In this document: positions 1 to 12,052 of the stretch, piece after piece
Position numbering within the stretch: position 1 is the stretch's first letter
Layout: each line of letters begins with the position of its first letter
NCBI RefSeq assembly: GCF_000757825.1
Contig: NZ_CP009451.1
Span: 1,116,001-1,180,000, forward strand
DNA: 64,000 nucleotides
Direction of reading: 5' to 3'
DNA from: Cedecea neteri
GTDB lineage: Bacteria; Pseudomonadota; Gammaproteobacteria; Enterobacterales; Enterobacteriaceae
Translations under genes and position numbers: made by a program
Notes under the pieces: generated by a model
Told to the model about the DNA's origin: nothing
The model's input: only the letters and a program-made list of their open reading frames with translations
The model's database searches: none

Positions 1-997
1 GAACCATAACTTCCACTACATCACCAACGTTAACAACTTTGGATGGGTGGATGTTTTTGTTGGTCCAATCCATTTCGGAAACGTGAACCAGGCCTTCAAC
101 GCCTTCTTCGATTTCAACGAAGCAGCCGTAGTCGGTCAGGTTGGTCACGCGACCAGTCAGTTTGGTACCTTCTGGATAACGCTTAGCGATAGCGACCCAT
201 GGATCTTCGCCCAGCTGTTTCAGGCCGAGGGAAACACGAGTACGCTCGCGGTCGAACTTCAGCACTTTAACGGTGATTTCGTCGCCAACATTCACGATTT
301 CGCTTGGATGCTTAACGCGTTTCCATGCCATATCGGTGATGTGCAGCAGGCCATCAACGCCACCCAGGTCAACGAATGCGCCGTAGTCAGTGAGGTTCTT
401 AACGATACCTTTAACTTCCATGCCTTCTTGCAGGTTTTCAAGCAGCTGATCGCGCTCTGCGCTGTTCTCAGACTCGATTACCGCACGACGGGAAACAACA
501 ACGTTGTTGCGCTTCTGGTCAAGCTTGATAACTTTGAACTCAAGCTCTTTGCCTTCCAGGTGCAGCGTGTCGCGAACTGGACGCACGTCAACCAGGGAAC
601 CTGGCAGGAACGCACGAATACCGTTCAGCTCAACAGTGAAGCCACCTTTAACTTTGCCGTTAATAACACCGACCACAGTTTCAGCTTCTTCGTAAGCTTT
701 TTCCAGCGTGATCCAAGCTTCGTGACGTTTAGCTTTCTCACGGGACAGCAGGGTTTCACCGAAGCCGTCTTCTACTGCGTCCAGTGCAACGTCAACTTCG
801 TCGCCAACCTGAATTTCCAGTTCGCCGGCTGCGTTTTTGAACTGCTCTGCAGGGATTGCAGATTCAGATTTCAGGCCCGCATCAACCAGAACGACGTCTT
901 TGTCGATAGCAACAACAACACCACGAACGATGGAACCCGGACGGGTTTCGATTGTTTTAAGGGATTCTTCAAATAGTTGAGCAAAAGATTCAGTCAT
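1..997 (-). CDS. rpsA: 30S ribosomal protein S1 (partial, N-terminal 332 codons)
   Basis: S1 binds mRNA on the 30S subunit and helps unstructured leaders start translation. The visible part starts [13 protein letters not shown] and runs through the two N-terminal ribosome-binding S1 repeats into the RNA-binding repeats; each S1 repeat shows the usual G-x-V/I and GLVHVSEM or GLLHITDM signatures. The family protein is about 557 residues, so roughly 40 percent lies beyond the left edge. The start codon is 995-997. Only a weak GAAG precedes it, as in E. coli rpsA, whose initiation depends on leader folding and on S1 feedback. It lies downstream of cmk on the same strand, the classical cmk-rpsA arrangement. 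Confidence 0.98.
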   Translation of the reverse strand, partial: MTESFAQLFEESLKTIETRPGSIVRGVVVAIDKDVVLVDAGLKSESAIPAEQFKNAAGELEIQVGDEVDVALDAVEDGFGETLLSREKAKRHEAWITLEKAYEEAETVVGVINGKVKGGFTVELNGIRAFLPGSLVDVRPVRDTLHLEGKELEFKVIKLDQKRNNVVVSRRAVIESENSAERDQLLENLQEGMEVKGIVKNLTDYGAFVDLGGVDGLLHITDMAWKRVKHPSEIVNVGDEITVKVLKFDRERTRVSLGLKQLGEDPWVAIAKRYPEGTKLTGRVTNLTDYGCFVEIEEGVEGLVHVSEMDWTNKNIHPSKVVNVGDVVEVMV

Positions 998-1025
998 GTT
1001 TAATCTTCAAAAGTTAGATTAACGT

Positions 1026-1048
1026 CCATCTGGCCTCATGCCGGATGG
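1026..1048 (-). promoter_or_regulatory. rpsA leader hairpin (translational operator)
   Basis: CCATCtGGC and GCCgGATGG pair around a 5-base loop in the untranslated leader about 30 bases before the rpsA start. In E. coli the rpsA leader folds into successive hairpins that replace a strong Shine-Dalgarno and are the target of S1 autoregulation. Position and the weak GAAG site fit that model. The role here is inferred from the family. Confidence 0.55.
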
Positions 1049-1120
1049 GGTTGTTTTACATACCCGCTCACACTCCGTTGCAGCGGGGGTACTACTAATT
1101 CTGAGGCTTGTCTGCCTTTA

Positions 1121-1804
1121 TCAGGCAACAGCCAGCTTTTGGCGGGCGTATTGTAGCGCTTTTTCAATCACTTGCTCAATACTCATACTGGTGGAATCCA
1201 GTACTAAAGCATCGGCAGCGGGTACCAGCGGCGCTACAGAGCGATTGCGGTCGCGATCGTCGCGTTCCTTTATCTCGGCCAAAAGGCGGTCAAAGTTAAC
1301 ACTAAAGCCCTTCTCCTGCAACTGTAGCATGCGCCTGTGGGCACGCTCTTCGGAGGAAGCATCAAGGAAAATTTTCACTGGCGCATCCGGGAACACCACG
1401 GTGCCCATATCACGGCCATCGGCAATCAGGCCCGGCGCTTCGCGGAAAGCGCGCTGGCGGCGCAGCAGAGCTTCGCGGACACGCGGGAACGCGGCGACCT
1501 GAGAGGCGGCGTTTGCCACTTCCTGAGTGCGGATTTCACCGCTCACATCTTCCCCTTCAAGGATCACTTCCAGATTGCCGTCGGTGGAGACAAAACGAAC
1601 GTCCAGATGTGCAGCAAGAGGAACCAGCGCATCTTCGGAAGCGACATCAACATGGTGATGCAGCGCGGCCAGCGCCAGGACGCGATAAATCGCACCAGAG
1701 TCCAGCAGATGCCACTGCAACGCTTCGGCCATCGCCTTACAAAGCGTGCCTTTACCGGCGCCACTTGGGCCATCAATCGTTATTACCGGGGCGGATGCCG
1801 TCAT
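1121..1804 (-). CDS. cmk: cytidylate kinase
   Basis: Cytosolic kinase that phosphorylates CMP and dCMP to the diphosphates using ATP, recycling nucleotides from RNA turnover. The 227-residue protein begins [19 protein letters not shown], with the P-loop GPSGAGKGT at residues 12-20, and carries the CMP-binding insert and the lid arginines around DGRDMGT and RDDRDRNR. Length equals the E. coli enzyme. An upstream in-frame start would add 56 residues with no homology, so the internal ATG at 1804, which follows a GGAG-type site, was chosen. It is followed by rpsA, with 123 bases between. Confidence 0.97.
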   Translation of the reverse strand: MTASAPVITIDGPSGAGKGTLCKAMAEALQWHLLDSGAIYRVLALAALHHHVDVASEDALVPLAAHLDVRFVSTDGNLEVILEGEDVSGEIRTQEVANAASQVAAFPRVREALLRRQRAFREAPGLIADGRDMGTVVFPDAPVKIFLDASSEERAHRRMLQLQEKGFSVNFDRLLAEIKERDDRDRNRSVAPLVPAADALVLDSTSMSIEQVIEKALQYARQKLAVA

Positions 1805-1959
1805 CGTTTTCTCCTCTATCGCTGGATTCGCGGGTTGTAAACGCCGCGCATTATACGCCGCAACCGCCAGGACTGTTATCTTTCCGGGCAAATATCCTCG
1901 GGAATCAGGCTGAGTGTAGAAGAATTGCGCAACGTGCGTTGTAAGGAATCGTAGAGATC

Positions 1960-1988
1960 GGAAAAACCGCATCAGGTGATGCGGTTTC
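1960..1988 (-). terminator. Rho-independent terminator of serC-aroA
   Basis: Read on the minus strand, AAACCGCATCA and TGATGCGGTTT form an almost loopless perfect inverted repeat ending in a T run, 9 bases after the aroA stop codon. In E. coli ycaL lies in this gap; here the gap to cmk has no gene. Confidence 0.8.
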
Positions 1989-1996
1989 TTAGGGGA

Positions 1997-3283
1997 TTAT
2001 GCCGGAGTACTGATACGCGCCAGCTGCTCGAAGTAGTCAGGGAAAGTTTTTGCCGTACAGCCAGGATCAAGGATAGTCACCGGCGTATCGGACAGAGCCA
2101 CCAGCGAGAAACACATCGCCATACGGTGATCGTTATAGGTACCTATCTCAGCAAACGTCAGCTTAGCCGGAGGCGTAACGGTAATATAATCCTCACCCTC
2201 TTCGACTTCTGCGCCCACTTTTCGTAGTTCAGTAGCCATCGCGCTAAGACGATCGGTCTCTTTTACTCGCCAGTTATAGATATTACGTAACGTGGTCGTG
2301 CCCTTAGCAAACAGCGCCGCTGTCGCAATAGTCATTGCCGCATCAGGGATATGGTTCATGTCCATATCGATGGCGTTCAGCTCGCCGCGCTCGCAGCTAA
2401 TGAAGTCATCGCCCCAGGTCACTTTCGCCCCCATCTTTTCCAGTACGTCGGCAAAACGGATATCGCCCTGAACGCTGTTACGGCCAATGCCGGTCACCTT
2501 CACCACGCCGCCTTTAACCGCACCTGCGGCCAGGAAGTAAGAGGCAGATGAGGCATCGCCTTCAACCAGGTAAGCTCCCGGCGACTGATATTCCTGCGCA
2601 CCACGGATGACAAAGCTGCGGTAATCGCGGTTTTCCACCTCGACGCCAAAGGTTTTCATCAGGTGCAGCGTGATATCAATATAAGGTTTAGATACCAGCT
2701 CGCCTTTAATAGTGATTTCGGTGTCGTTTGGCGCCAGAGGAGCCGTCATCAGCAGCGCGGTCAGGAACTGGCTGGACACGCTGCCGTCGACCTCAACCTT
2801 GCCGCCGTTGAAGCCCCCACGCAGGCGCAGCGGCGGGTAATTCTCTTGCTCGAGATAATCAATCTCCGCCCCGCCCTGACGCACCGCATCAACAAGGTGA
2901 CCAATCGGACGCTCTTTCATGCGCGGCTCGCCGGTCAGCACAATGTTATTGCTGCCGAGGCACAGCGCTGCGGCCAGAGGACGCATTGCCGTACCCGCAT
3001 TGCCTAAAAAGAGCTCAAGCTCGCCTTCTGCCTGCAAAGGCCCAGCCACGCCGGTGACTTCACAACGGGTGCGATCCGCCGAAAGCGTATAGCTAACGCC
3101 CAGCGCTTTCAGCGCGTTAAGCATATGGCGGACATCATCGCTATCCAGCAGATTGGTCAGCACCGTCGTCCCTTTGGCCAGCGCGGCCAACAGCAGAGCA
3201 CGGTTAGAAACGCTTTTTGAACCAGGCAGATTAATGGTGCCGTCGACCAGCGCGATGGGTTGTAACGTCAGGGATTCCAGCAT
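1997..3283 (-). CDS. aroA: 3-phosphoshikimate 1-carboxyvinyltransferase (EPSP synthase)
   Basis: Transfers the enolpyruvyl group of PEP to shikimate 3-phosphate, the sixth step of the shikimate pathway to chorismate, in the cytosol. The 428-residue protein has the N-terminal signature [18 protein letters not shown] (19-36) and the PEP/glyphosate-binding [13 protein letters not shown] (91-103), which marks the glyphosate-sensitive class I form. The fold is two similar halves typical of the family. It starts MLESLTLQ, one residue longer than E. coli. It is cotranscribed with serC upstream, 75 bases away, with a hairpin between them. Confidence 0.98.
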   Translation of the reverse strand: MLESLTLQPIALVDGTINLPGSKSVSNRALLLAALAKGTTVLTNLLDSDDVRHMLNALKALGVSYTLSADRTRCEVTGVAGPLQAEGELELFLGNAGTAMRPLAAALCLGSNNIVLTGEPRMKERPIGHLVDAVRQGGAEIDYLEQENYPPLRLRGGFNGGKVEVDGSVSSQFLTALLMTAPLAPNDTEITIKGELVSKPYIDITLHLMKTFGVEVENRDYRSFVIRGAQEYQSPGAYLVEGDASSASYFLAAGAVKGGVVKVTGIGRNSVQGDIRFADVLEKMGAKVTWGDDFISCERGELNAIDMDMNHIPDAAMTIATAALFAKGTTTLRNIYNWRVKETDRLSAMATELRKVGAEVEEGEDYITVTPPAKLTFAEIGTYNDHRMAMCFSLVALSDTPVTILDPGCTAKTFPDYFEQLARISTPA

Positions 3284-3311
3284 GGGAAAAATACTCTCAA
3301 CTCAAACAGAA

Positions 3312-3340
3312 TAAAAACCCCGCAGGCGAGCCGCGGGGCG
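3312..3340 (-). terminator. serC-aroA intercistronic terminator-like attenuator
   Basis: On the minus strand CCCCGC and GCGGGG pair around GGCTCGCCT and are followed directly by TTTTT, which is the form of an intrinsic terminator. It sits inside an operon, 19 bases after the serC stop, so it should lower but not abolish aroA expression. A similar structure is known between serC and aroA in enterobacteria. Confidence 0.75.
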
Positions 3341-3358
3341 AAATACTAGTGCAATCAT

Positions 3359-4444
3359 TTAACCGTGGCGGCGTTCGAACTCGACCATGAAATCCGTCAA
3401 CGCTTTTACGCCATCAAGCGGCATGGCGTTATAGATAGAGGCACGCATGCCGCCTACGACACGGTGGCCTTTCAGCGAATGCAGGCCTGCCGCAAAGGAC
3501 TCTTCAAGGAACACTTTATCCAGCGCGCTATCTGCCAGCTGGAACGGCACGTTCATCCGGGAACGGTTAGAAGCGGCCACGTCGTTACGATAGAAATCGC
3601 TGTTATCAATCACGCCATACAGCAGCTCGGCTTTGGCCTGATTAATACGATCCATTGCGGCCACGCCACCCTGCTCTTTCAGCCATTTGAAGACCAGCCC
3701 CGCGAGATACCATGCGAAGGTTGGCGGCGTGTTGAACATGGAATCGTTGTCGTTCAGCACGGTGTAATCGATGATTGACGGGCATGCTTTATGCGCTTTA
3801 CCCAGCAGGTCTTCACGCACCACAACCAGCGTCAGGCCAGCCGGACCAATGTTTTTCTGCGCACCGGCATAAATCACGCCGAAGCGGCTAACGTCGATAG
3901 GACGAGAAAGAATGGTGGAAGAGAAGTCAGCGGCAACTACGGTATCGCCAAAATCAGGCGTTTCGTCGATGGAGATGCCGTCGATGGTCTCATTCGGGCA
4001 ATAGTGCAGAAACGCGCTGTTGTCAGAAACCTGCCACTCGCTCATCGGCTTGATGGCGCGCTTGCCGTCCACGGTGATTTTCACGTCGTGAGCAACAGGC
4101 TGACAGTATTTTTTCGCTTCTTTTATCGCGCTGTTCGCCCAGTAGCCGCCGTCGATGTAATCCGCGCTGGTTTTGTCCCCGAGGATATTCAACGGTACGC
4201 CAGCAAACTGACCGCGGCCGCCGCCGTGGCAGAATAAAACTTTATAGTTGGAGGGGATTTGCAGCAGATCGCGAAAATCTTTTTCCGCCTCTTCCGCGAC
4301 CTGAATAAACTCTTTGCCACGGTGGCTAATTTCCATTACGGAAGTGCCCAGACCGTGCCAGTCGCACAGCTCCTGTTGTGCACGACGAAGTACTTCAGCC
4401 GGTAACATTGCCGGACCAGAACTAAAATTGTATACCTGTGTCAT
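3359..4444 (-). CDS. serC: phosphoserine aminotransferase
   Basis: PLP enzyme converting 3-phosphohydroxypyruvate and glutamate to phosphoserine, and also acting on the erythronate-derived intermediate of pyridoxal phosphate synthesis. The 361 residues start [15 protein letters not shown]; the Schiff-base lysine is Lys197 in [10 protein letters not shown], and HGGGRGQF (73-80) contacts the cofactor phosphate. It is the first gene of serC-aroA and lies divergent from ycaO. E. coli serC is activated by Lrp, whose gene is also in this window, but no Lrp site could be assigned by eye. Confidence 0.98.
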   Translation of the reverse strand: MTQVYNFSSGPAMLPAEVLRRAQQELCDWHGLGTSVMEISHRGKEFIQVAEEAEKDFRDLLQIPSNYKVLFCHGGGRGQFAGVPLNILGDKTSADYIDGGYWANSAIKEAKKYCQPVAHDVKITVDGKRAIKPMSEWQVSDNSAFLHYCPNETIDGISIDETPDFGDTVVAADFSSTILSRPIDVSRFGVIYAGAQKNIGPAGLTLVVVREDLLGKAHKACPSIIDYTVLNDNDSMFNTPPTFAWYLAGLVFKWLKEQGGVAAMDRINQAKAELLYGVIDNSDFYRNDVAASNRSRMNVPFQLADSALDKVFLEESFAAGLHSLKGHRVVGGMRASIYNAMPLDGVKALTDFMVEFERRHG

Positions 4445-4751
4445 TTCCCCTCACCACGCCTCGAGCAATAAGTTTTTATTACATTATCGGTTTTATCATT
4501 CAGCGGCGCAGTGTTGCAACGGTTAATCCCGTGCGGGGAAGTAATGTGCGCAAAATCACACAACACAATCTCCCGGCAGGTGAAAAAATTGCCCGATTTC
4601 CGGCGGTAAGATCCAAAAACCACATCCTCACCGGGTTACAGCAATGCCACAGAGCCTGCTATGCTAGCGTCGCCTGCGCCGGGCGGAAGATAGCGTCCTA
4701 CCGGTAAAACCCGTATCATTGCGCGTTTCGCGTACCATTAAAGTGAACCCC
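4445..4751. promoter_or_regulatory. serC/ycaO divergent promoter region
   Basis: 307 bases without a gene. On the plus strand TTACAG (4636-4641), 18 bases and TATGCT (4660-4665) make a plausible sigma-70 promoter for ycaO about 80 bases before its start. On the minus strand TTGCAA (4514-4519) followed after 18 bases by TAAAAC is a weak candidate for serC. E. coli has ycaP here; no trace of it is visible. Confidence 0.45.
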
Positions 4752-6515
4752 ATGACCCAGACATTTATCCCCGGCAAAGATGCCGCCCTGGAAGACTCCA
4801 TCGCCCGCTTCCAGAAAAAGCTGACCGACCTCGGTTTCAATATCGAAGAAGCCTCCTGGCTTAACCCGGTACCGAACGTTTGGTCAGTGCATATTCGCGA
4901 CAAAGACAGCGCTCTGTGCTTCACCAACGGCAAAGGCGCGACCAAAAAAGCCGCGCTGGCATCCGCGCTGGGTGAATATTTTGAACGTCTGTCGACTAAC
5001 TATTTCTTCGCGGACTTCTGGCTGGGCGACACCATCGCTAACGGCCCATTCGTTCATTACCCGAATGAGAAGTGGTTCCCACTGCCGGAAGACGATCAAC
5101 TCCCTGAAGGTATCCTCGACGATCGCCTGCGTGCTTTCTACGATCCGGAGAATGAAGTTGGCGCGGGGATGCTTATCGATCTGCAGTCCGGCAACGAAGA
5201 GCGCGGTATCTGTGCCCTGCCGTTTACCCGCCAGTCAGACCTGCAAACCGTTTATATCCCAATGAACATCATTGGCAATCTGTATGTTTCCAACGGCATG
5301 TCCGCGGGCAACACGGCGAATGAAGCTCGCGTCCAGGGTCTCTCTGAGGTCTTTGAGCGTCATATTAAGAACCGCATCATCGCCGAAAGCATCAGCCTGC
5401 CGGAAATCCCGCAAGAGGTGCTGGCGCGCTACCCTGGCGTCGTGGAATCCATTAAGACGCTTGAAGACGAAGGTTTCCCTATCTTCGCTTACGACGGCTC
5501 TCTGGGCGGCAAATACCCGGTTATCTGCGTGGTGCTGTTTAACCCGGCAAACGGAACCTGTTTTGCTTCATTCGGCGCACACCCTGATTTTGGCGTAGCG
5601 CTGGAGCGCACCGTTACCGAGCTGCTGCAGGGCCGTGGCCTGAAAGATCTGGATGTCTTTACGCCTCCAACCTTCGATGATGAAGAGGTGGCCGAACACG
5701 CTAACCTGGAAACTCACTTCATTGATTCCAGCGGCCTGATCTCCTGGGACATGTTCAAGCAGGATGCGGACTATCCGTTTGCTGACTGGAGCTTCGCCGG
5801 CACAACAGAAGAAGAATTCGCCACGCTGATGGCTATCTTCAAGTCTGAAGATAAAGAAGTGTATATCGCCGATTACGAACACCTGGATGTCTACGCTTGC
5901 CGTATTATCGTCCCGGGCATGTCAGATATTTATCCGGCAGAAGACCTGCTGCTGGCCAACAACAGCATGGGCAGCCACCTGCGTGAAACTATCCTTGCCC
6001 TGCCGGACAGCGAATGGGAACAGCAGGACTACCTGGATCTGATTTCTCAACTGGACGATGAAGGCCACGATGACTTCACCCGCGTGCGCGAATTACTTGG
6101 TCTGGCAACCGGGAAAGATAACGGCTGGTACACGCTGCGTATTGGCGAGCTGAAAGCCATGCTGGCGCTCGCCGGCGGTGACCTTGAGCAGGCGCTGATC
6201 TGGACCGAGTGGACCATGGAGTTTAACGCCTCCATCTTTAGCCCGGAGCGCGCTAACTACTACCGCTGCCTGCAGACCCTGCTGCTGCTGTCGCAGGAAG
6301 AAGAACGCCAGCCTCTGCAATACCTGAACGCATTTGTACGCATGTATGGCGCAGAAGCCGTCGATGCCGCGAGCGCAGCGCTGAGCGGTGAAGCTGCGTT
6401 CTACGGCCTGCAGCCGGTCGACAAAGACCTGAAAGCCTTCCCGGCGCATCAGGCTTTGTTGCAGGCTTACGAAAAATTACAGCGCGCCAAAGCCAAATAT
6501 TGGCAGGTAAAGTGA
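4752..6515 (+). CDS. ycaO: YcaO protein (ATP-dependent cyclodehydratase-family, RimO-associated)
   Basis: Founding member of the YcaO superfamily, whose studied members activate amide carbonyls with ATP. The E. coli protein has no bacteriocin partner and is linked genetically to RimO-dependent methylthiolation of ribosomal protein S12. The 587 residues begin MTQTFIPGKDAALED. The YcaO ATP-binding domain occupies about residues 40-400, with GKGATKKAALASALGEYFER near 60-79 holding the metal/ATP-binding glutamates. The C-terminal 430-570 region is helical and TPR-like. The chosen ATG at 4752 matches E. coli; the upstream start at 4719 adds unrelated residues. It stands alone between serC and focA. 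Confidence 0.95.
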   Translation: MTQTFIPGKDAALEDSIARFQKKLTDLGFNIEEASWLNPVPNVWSVHIRDKDSALCFTNGKGATKKAALASALGEYFERLSTNYFFADFWLGDTIANGPFVHYPNEKWFPLPEDDQLPEGILDDRLRAFYDPENEVGAGMLIDLQSGNEERGICALPFTRQSDLQTVYIPMNIIGNLYVSNGMSAGNTANEARVQGLSEVFERHIKNRIIAESISLPEIPQEVLARYPGVVESIKTLEDEGFPIFAYDGSLGGKYPVICVVLFNPANGTCFASFGAHPDFGVALERTVTELLQGRGLKDLDVFTPPTFDDEEVAEHANLETHFIDSSGLISWDMFKQDADYPFADWSFAGTTEEEFATLMAIFKSEDKEVYIADYEHLDVYACRIIVPGMSDIYPAEDLLLANNSMGSHLRETILALPDSEWEQQDYLDLISQLDDEGHDDFTRVRELLGLATGKDNGWYTLRIGELKAMLALAGGDLEQALIWTEWTMEFNASIFSPERANYYRCLQTLLLLSQEEERQPLQYLNAFVRMYGAEAVDAASAALSGEAAFYGLQPVDKDLKAFPAHQALLQAYEKLQRAKAKYWQVK

Positions 6516-6563
6516 TTTACTGACAACTTACAGGTGCGCACTGCACCGGGTCTGAGCTATATT

Positions 6564-6592
6564 GTGGGGCGCTTTTTGCGCCCCATTTTATT
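6564..6592 (+). terminator. ycaO terminator
   Basis: GGGGCGC, a TTTTT loop and GCGCCCC form a perfect 7 bp stem followed by ATTTTATTATT, about 50 bases after the ycaO stop. Confidence 0.85.
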
Positions 6593-6916
6593 ATTGCAAC
6601 AATAATATTTTACTATGTAATCTTTTGGTTAATTTAGGGTAAATGATTATTTATCGACAACGGAAATAATGTTATCGAAATATAAAAATACCCCATTGTA
6701 ATTAACCATTTTTGTGCGAGGAACGGGCTGAATTCAATTTTATCTATAAATATTAAAATTTATTTTTTCATGTATAATCAATTAGTTATGCTGAAAAACA
6801 GATAAAGACCTGCTTTTTCAGTGCCTATTAGCTTGGCGAGATATGATCCACATCAATTTTTACTCTATAATGCTTTGTTAGTATCTCCTCGCCGAATTAA
6901 ATAAGAGAGAGTTAGT
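6593..6916 (+). promoter_or_regulatory. focA-pflB promoter region with FNR-type site
   Basis: About 320 very AT-rich bases before focA. The 14-mer ATGATCCACATCAA (6843-6856) matches the FNR consensus TTGAT-N4-ATCAA at 9 of 10 fixed positions. Its centre is 32 bases before the centre of a -10-like TAGTAT (6879-6884), the class II spacing. A second -10-like TATAAT is at 6866-6871. The layout matches the main anaerobic promoter of the E. coli focA-pfl operon. The AT-rich upstream DNA could hold ArcA and IHF sites but none could be assigned by eye. Confidence 0.75.
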
Positions 6917-7774
6917 GTGAAAGCTGACAACCCTTTTGATCTAGTACTCCCACCAGCGATGGCAAAAATTGCCGAAGATGCTGGCGTCTATAAAGCAACA
7001 AAACAGCCGCTAACGACCTTTTACTTAGCGATTACCGCAGGCGTCTTCATTTCGATTGCCTTCGTGTTCTACATCACCGCCACAACGGGCACATCCACTA
7101 TTCCCTTCGGGATTGCCAAACTGATTGGCGGCACATGCTTCTCACTGGGTTTAATTCTTTGCGTTATCTGCGGTGCAGACCTCTTTACCTCCACCGTGCT
7201 GATCGTCGTAGCCAAAGCCAGCGGCCGCATCACCTGGTGCCAGCTGCTGCGTAACTGGGCTAATGTTTATATTGGTAACCTGGTCGGAGCCCTGCTCTTT
7301 GTGCTTCTTATCTGGCTGTCCGGCATGTATATGACAGCCAACGGCGCCTGGGGCCTTAACGTCCTGCAGACCGCTGACCATAAAATGCATCACACGTTTG
7401 TTGAGGCCGTCTGCCTCGGCATTCTGGCGAACCTGATGGTGTGTCTCGCCGTCTGGATGAGCTACTCCGGCCGCAGCCTGATGGACAAGATGTTTGCTAT
7501 GATCCTTCCGGTTGCCATGTTTGTTGCCTGCGGCTTTGAGCACAGCATCGCAAACATGTTCATGATCCCGATGGCTATCGTGGTTCGTGACTTTGCCAGC
7601 CCGGAATTCTGGACCGCCGTAGGGTCCTCTCCGGAAAGTTTCTCGCATCTGACCGTGCTGAACTTCATTACCGATAACCTGATTCCAGTCACCATCGGAA
7701 ACATTATCGGAGGAGGTTTACTGGTTGGGTTGACATACTGGGTAATTTATCTGCGCGGTGGCGATAAACACTAA
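6917..7774 (+). CDS. focA: formate channel FocA
   Basis: Inner-membrane pentameric formate/nitrite-transporter-family channel that passes formate during mixed-acid fermentation. The 285 residues contain six hydrophobic membrane spans and the family signatures LCVICGADLFTS (loop of span 2) and FEHSIANM with the pore histidine. The start is GTG at 6917, preceded by AGAGAG, exactly where E. coli FocA starts; MKADNPFDL follows. It is cotranscribed with pflB 51 bases downstream, whose product makes the formate. Confidence 0.97.
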   Translation: MKADNPFDLVLPPAMAKIAEDAGVYKATKQPLTTFYLAITAGVFISIAFVFYITATTGTSTIPFGIAKLIGGTCFSLGLILCVICGADLFTSTVLIVVAKASGRITWCQLLRNWANVYIGNLVGALLFVLLIWLSGMYMTANGAWGLNVLQTADHKMHHTFVEAVCLGILANLMVCLAVWMSYSGRSLMDKMFAMILPVAMFVACGFEHSIANMFMIPMAIVVRDFASPEFWTAVGSSPESFSHLTVLNFITDNLIPVTIGNIIGGGLLVGLTYWVIYLRGGDKH

Positions 7775-7825
7775 GTTTAGCCAACACGTAGGTTTAAGAA
7801 CTCCACATTAGAAGGTAGGTGTTAC

Positions 7826-10108
<2,283 letters not shown>

Positions 10109-10139
10109 TTCCTTGTTAGACTGAAGAAGCGTAATATAT

Positions 10140-10168
10140 AAAGGCTCCACTCTTGTGGGGCCTTTTTA
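10140..10168 (+). terminator. pflB terminator
   Basis: GGCTCCAC, a short TCTT loop and GTGGGGCC followed by TTTTT form an intrinsic terminator about 35 bases after the pflB stop. Confidence 0.9.
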
Positions 10169-10301
10169 CTCACCTCTCTGCCCCCAGCCTGCTTTGCCAG
10201 CTATCTATACTTGGGTATCTGCCAAAACAGACTTAACACAGCCGGCTTGAGCTGTGCACGACACAGGCCCTGGATGGGCCACACCTGGAGAGATCACCGC
10301 A

Positions 10302-11042
10302 ATGTCAGCAATCGGACGAATTCACTCTTTTGAATCCTGTGGTACCGTAGACGGTCCCGGTATCCGCTTTATCACCTTCTTCCAGGGCTGCCTGATGCGC
10401 TGCCTTTACTGCCACAACCGCGACACCTGGGATACCCACGGCGGCAAAGAAGTGACGGTAGAAGAGCTGATGAAAGAAGTTGTCACCTATCGCCACTTTA
10501 TGAACGCTTCCGGCGGCGGCGTCACCGCGTCCGGCGGTGAGGCTATCCTGCAGGCCGAGTTCGTGCGTGACTGGTTCCGCGCCTGCCATAAAGAAGGTAT
10601 TCATACCTGCCTGGACACCAACGGCTTTGTTCGTCGCTACGATCCGGTGATTGATGAGCTGCTGGAGGTTACCGACCTGGTGATGCTCGATCTCAAACAA
10701 ATGAACGACGAAATCCACCAAAACCTGGTGGGCGTTTCAAATCACCGCACGCTCGAGTTTGCCCGGTATCTGTCGAAAAAAGACATTAAAGTGTGGATCC
10801 GCTACGTGGTCGTGCCGGGCTGGTCTGATGACGACGACTCCGCGCATCGCCTTGGGGAATTTACCCGCGATATGGGCAACGTTGAGAAAATCGAGCTGCT
10901 GCCGTACCACGAGCTTGGCAAACATAAATGGGTTGCCATGGGCGAAGAGTACAAGCTGGACGGCGTCCATCCGCCGAAGAAAGAAACCATGGATCGGGTC
11001 AAAGGCATTCTGGAGCAGTACGGTCATAAAGTAATGTACTAG
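10302..11042 (+). CDS. pflA: pyruvate formate-lyase 1-activating enzyme
   Basis: Radical SAM enzyme that reductively cleaves S-adenosylmethionine and abstracts a hydrogen from the PflB glycine. The 246 residues hold the cluster motif CLMRCLYCH with Cys30, Cys34 and Cys37 in the order C-x3-C-x2-C, and the SAM-binding GGEA motif. [20 protein letters not shown] is the expected N terminus; the in-frame ATG 16 codons upstream lacks homology, and a GGAGA site precedes the chosen start. It lies 193 bases after pflB, beyond that gene's terminator. Confidence 0.98.
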   Translation: MSAIGRIHSFESCGTVDGPGIRFITFFQGCLMRCLYCHNRDTWDTHGGKEVTVEELMKEVVTYRHFMNASGGGVTASGGEAILQAEFVRDWFRACHKEGIHTCLDTNGFVRRYDPVIDELLEVTDLVMLDLKQMNDEIHQNLVGVSNHRTLEFARYLSKKDIKVWIRYVVVPGWSDDDDSAHRLGEFTRDMGNVEKIELLPYHELGKHKWVAMGEEYKLDGVHPPKKETMDRVKGILEQYGHKVMY

Positions 11043-11078
11043 CCCCACTGCGTGCTCCCGTTGAAGGGGGCACGGTCA

Positions 11079-11960
11079 TTACGCTTCCTGCCAGGCGGCA
11101 TCTATCGCCGCCATGACCTTCTCAAGCTGAGATTGCGCAATATGCCCGGGTTTCCAAAGCGCCACCACCGGGTGCAGCAACCCTCTATCTCCAACTTCCG
11201 TATCCAGTCGCTCAATGCCCGGCCAGTTTTCTACCCCAAAGTGCCGCGGTAAAAACGCCCAGCCTTCTCCGGCACACAGTCGCTTTTCCAGCAGAGAAAG
11301 TTCGTTGACGCGTATTACCCGGTCGGCAATTTGAATGCGCTGTGCCAGCGAATCAGGAAGCTCGCGATAAGGCATCAGCTGCGTGCTGGCGGCAAGACGT
11401 AAGAGTGAGACCGGTTTGGTTTTAAAGAAGCCCACTTTCGCCCACGCCGCCAATGCCAGGCTGCCCACCGCTCGCCACTGGAGCCTGTCGTTCACCGAGC
11501 GATTTAGCGCCTGGTAAATGCCGATATGCGCCCTGCCCTGATCCAGCCAGCTTTCGGCCTCCGGGCGTTCACTCATCAGCAGATCGAGCGTTATCTGTTC
11601 GGCCGCAAGCTTCTCCACCAGCCGCAGTAAGAAATCTCTTGGCGTGAAAGGGTCATAGCATAGCGTCAGGCGGGTCTCTATCTGGCCCGGCATCTGCCGA
11701 GCGGCCTCTGAGAAAGCCTGAGCCTCATGAAGAAATAACCGGGCCTGTCGGTACAATAGCTTGCCGGGTTCGGTTAAAGTCAAAGGACGGGTGGAACGAT
11801 CGAACAGCGTATAGCCGAGGTCAATTTCGAGATAATCCAGCAGCTGGCTGACCGTGGTCCGGTCTTTATTAAGCTTTTTAGCCGCTTTGGTGAGGGTGCC
11901 GCATTCGCAAACGCAGGCAAAGGCTTCAATTTGAGCCAGCGTAAAGTTAACCGTATTCAT
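11079..11960 (-). CDS. LysR-family transcriptional regulator
   Basis: The 293 residues begin with a winged helix-turn-helix (about residues 5-65, with GTLTKAAKKLNKDRTTVSQL as the DNA-reading helices) and continue with a periplasmic-binding-like effector domain to the C terminus. It is convergent with pflA, with only 36 bases between the stops, and lies upstream-facing in front of no obvious target: ycaD is on the same strand behind it. E. coli has a LysR gene (ycaN) in about this position; I cannot confirm orthology. Ligand and targets are unknown. Confidence 0.85.
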   Translation of the reverse strand: MNTVNFTLAQIEAFACVCECGTLTKAAKKLNKDRTTVSQLLDYLEIDLGYTLFDRSTRPLTLTEPGKLLYRQARLFLHEAQAFSEAARQMPGQIETRLTLCYDPFTPRDFLLRLVEKLAAEQITLDLLMSERPEAESWLDQGRAHIGIYQALNRSVNDRLQWRAVGSLALAAWAKVGFFKTKPVSLLRLAASTQLMPYRELPDSLAQRIQIADRVIRVNELSLLEKRLCAGEGWAFLPRHFGVENWPGIERLDTEVGDRGLLHPVVALWKPGHIAQSQLEKVMAAIDAAWQEA

Positions 11961-11994
11961 CGTTCCCCCTTCTGTTAACGGGGTATTTTCCCAT

Positions 11995-12028
11995 ACAAAA
12001 ACGCGTATTCCGAGTCAGGAATACGCGT
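11995..12028 (-). terminator. ycaD terminator
   Basis: Read on the minus strand, ACGCGTATTCC, TGACTC and GGAATACGCGT form a perfect 11 bp stem followed by TTTTTG. It ends ycaD transcription just before the LysR gene start at 11960, so the two leftward genes are probably transcribed separately. Confidence 0.85.
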
Positions 12029-12052
12029 CAGGGAAACAATAAAAAATCAGGA

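Noticed and set aside
47..976. 309-codon open frame on the plus strand at the left edge
   Set aside because: Antisense of rpsA; its composition follows the rpsA codons.
4752..6515. YcaO as part of an azoline peptide cluster
   Set aside because: No precursor peptide, dehydrogenase or E1-like partner nearby, and the protein is the housekeeping E. coli type.
11052..11073. GTGCTCCC/GGGGGCAC stem between pflA and the LysR gene as terminator
   Set aside because: The stem has a mismatch and no T run on either strand, so termination there is not supported.
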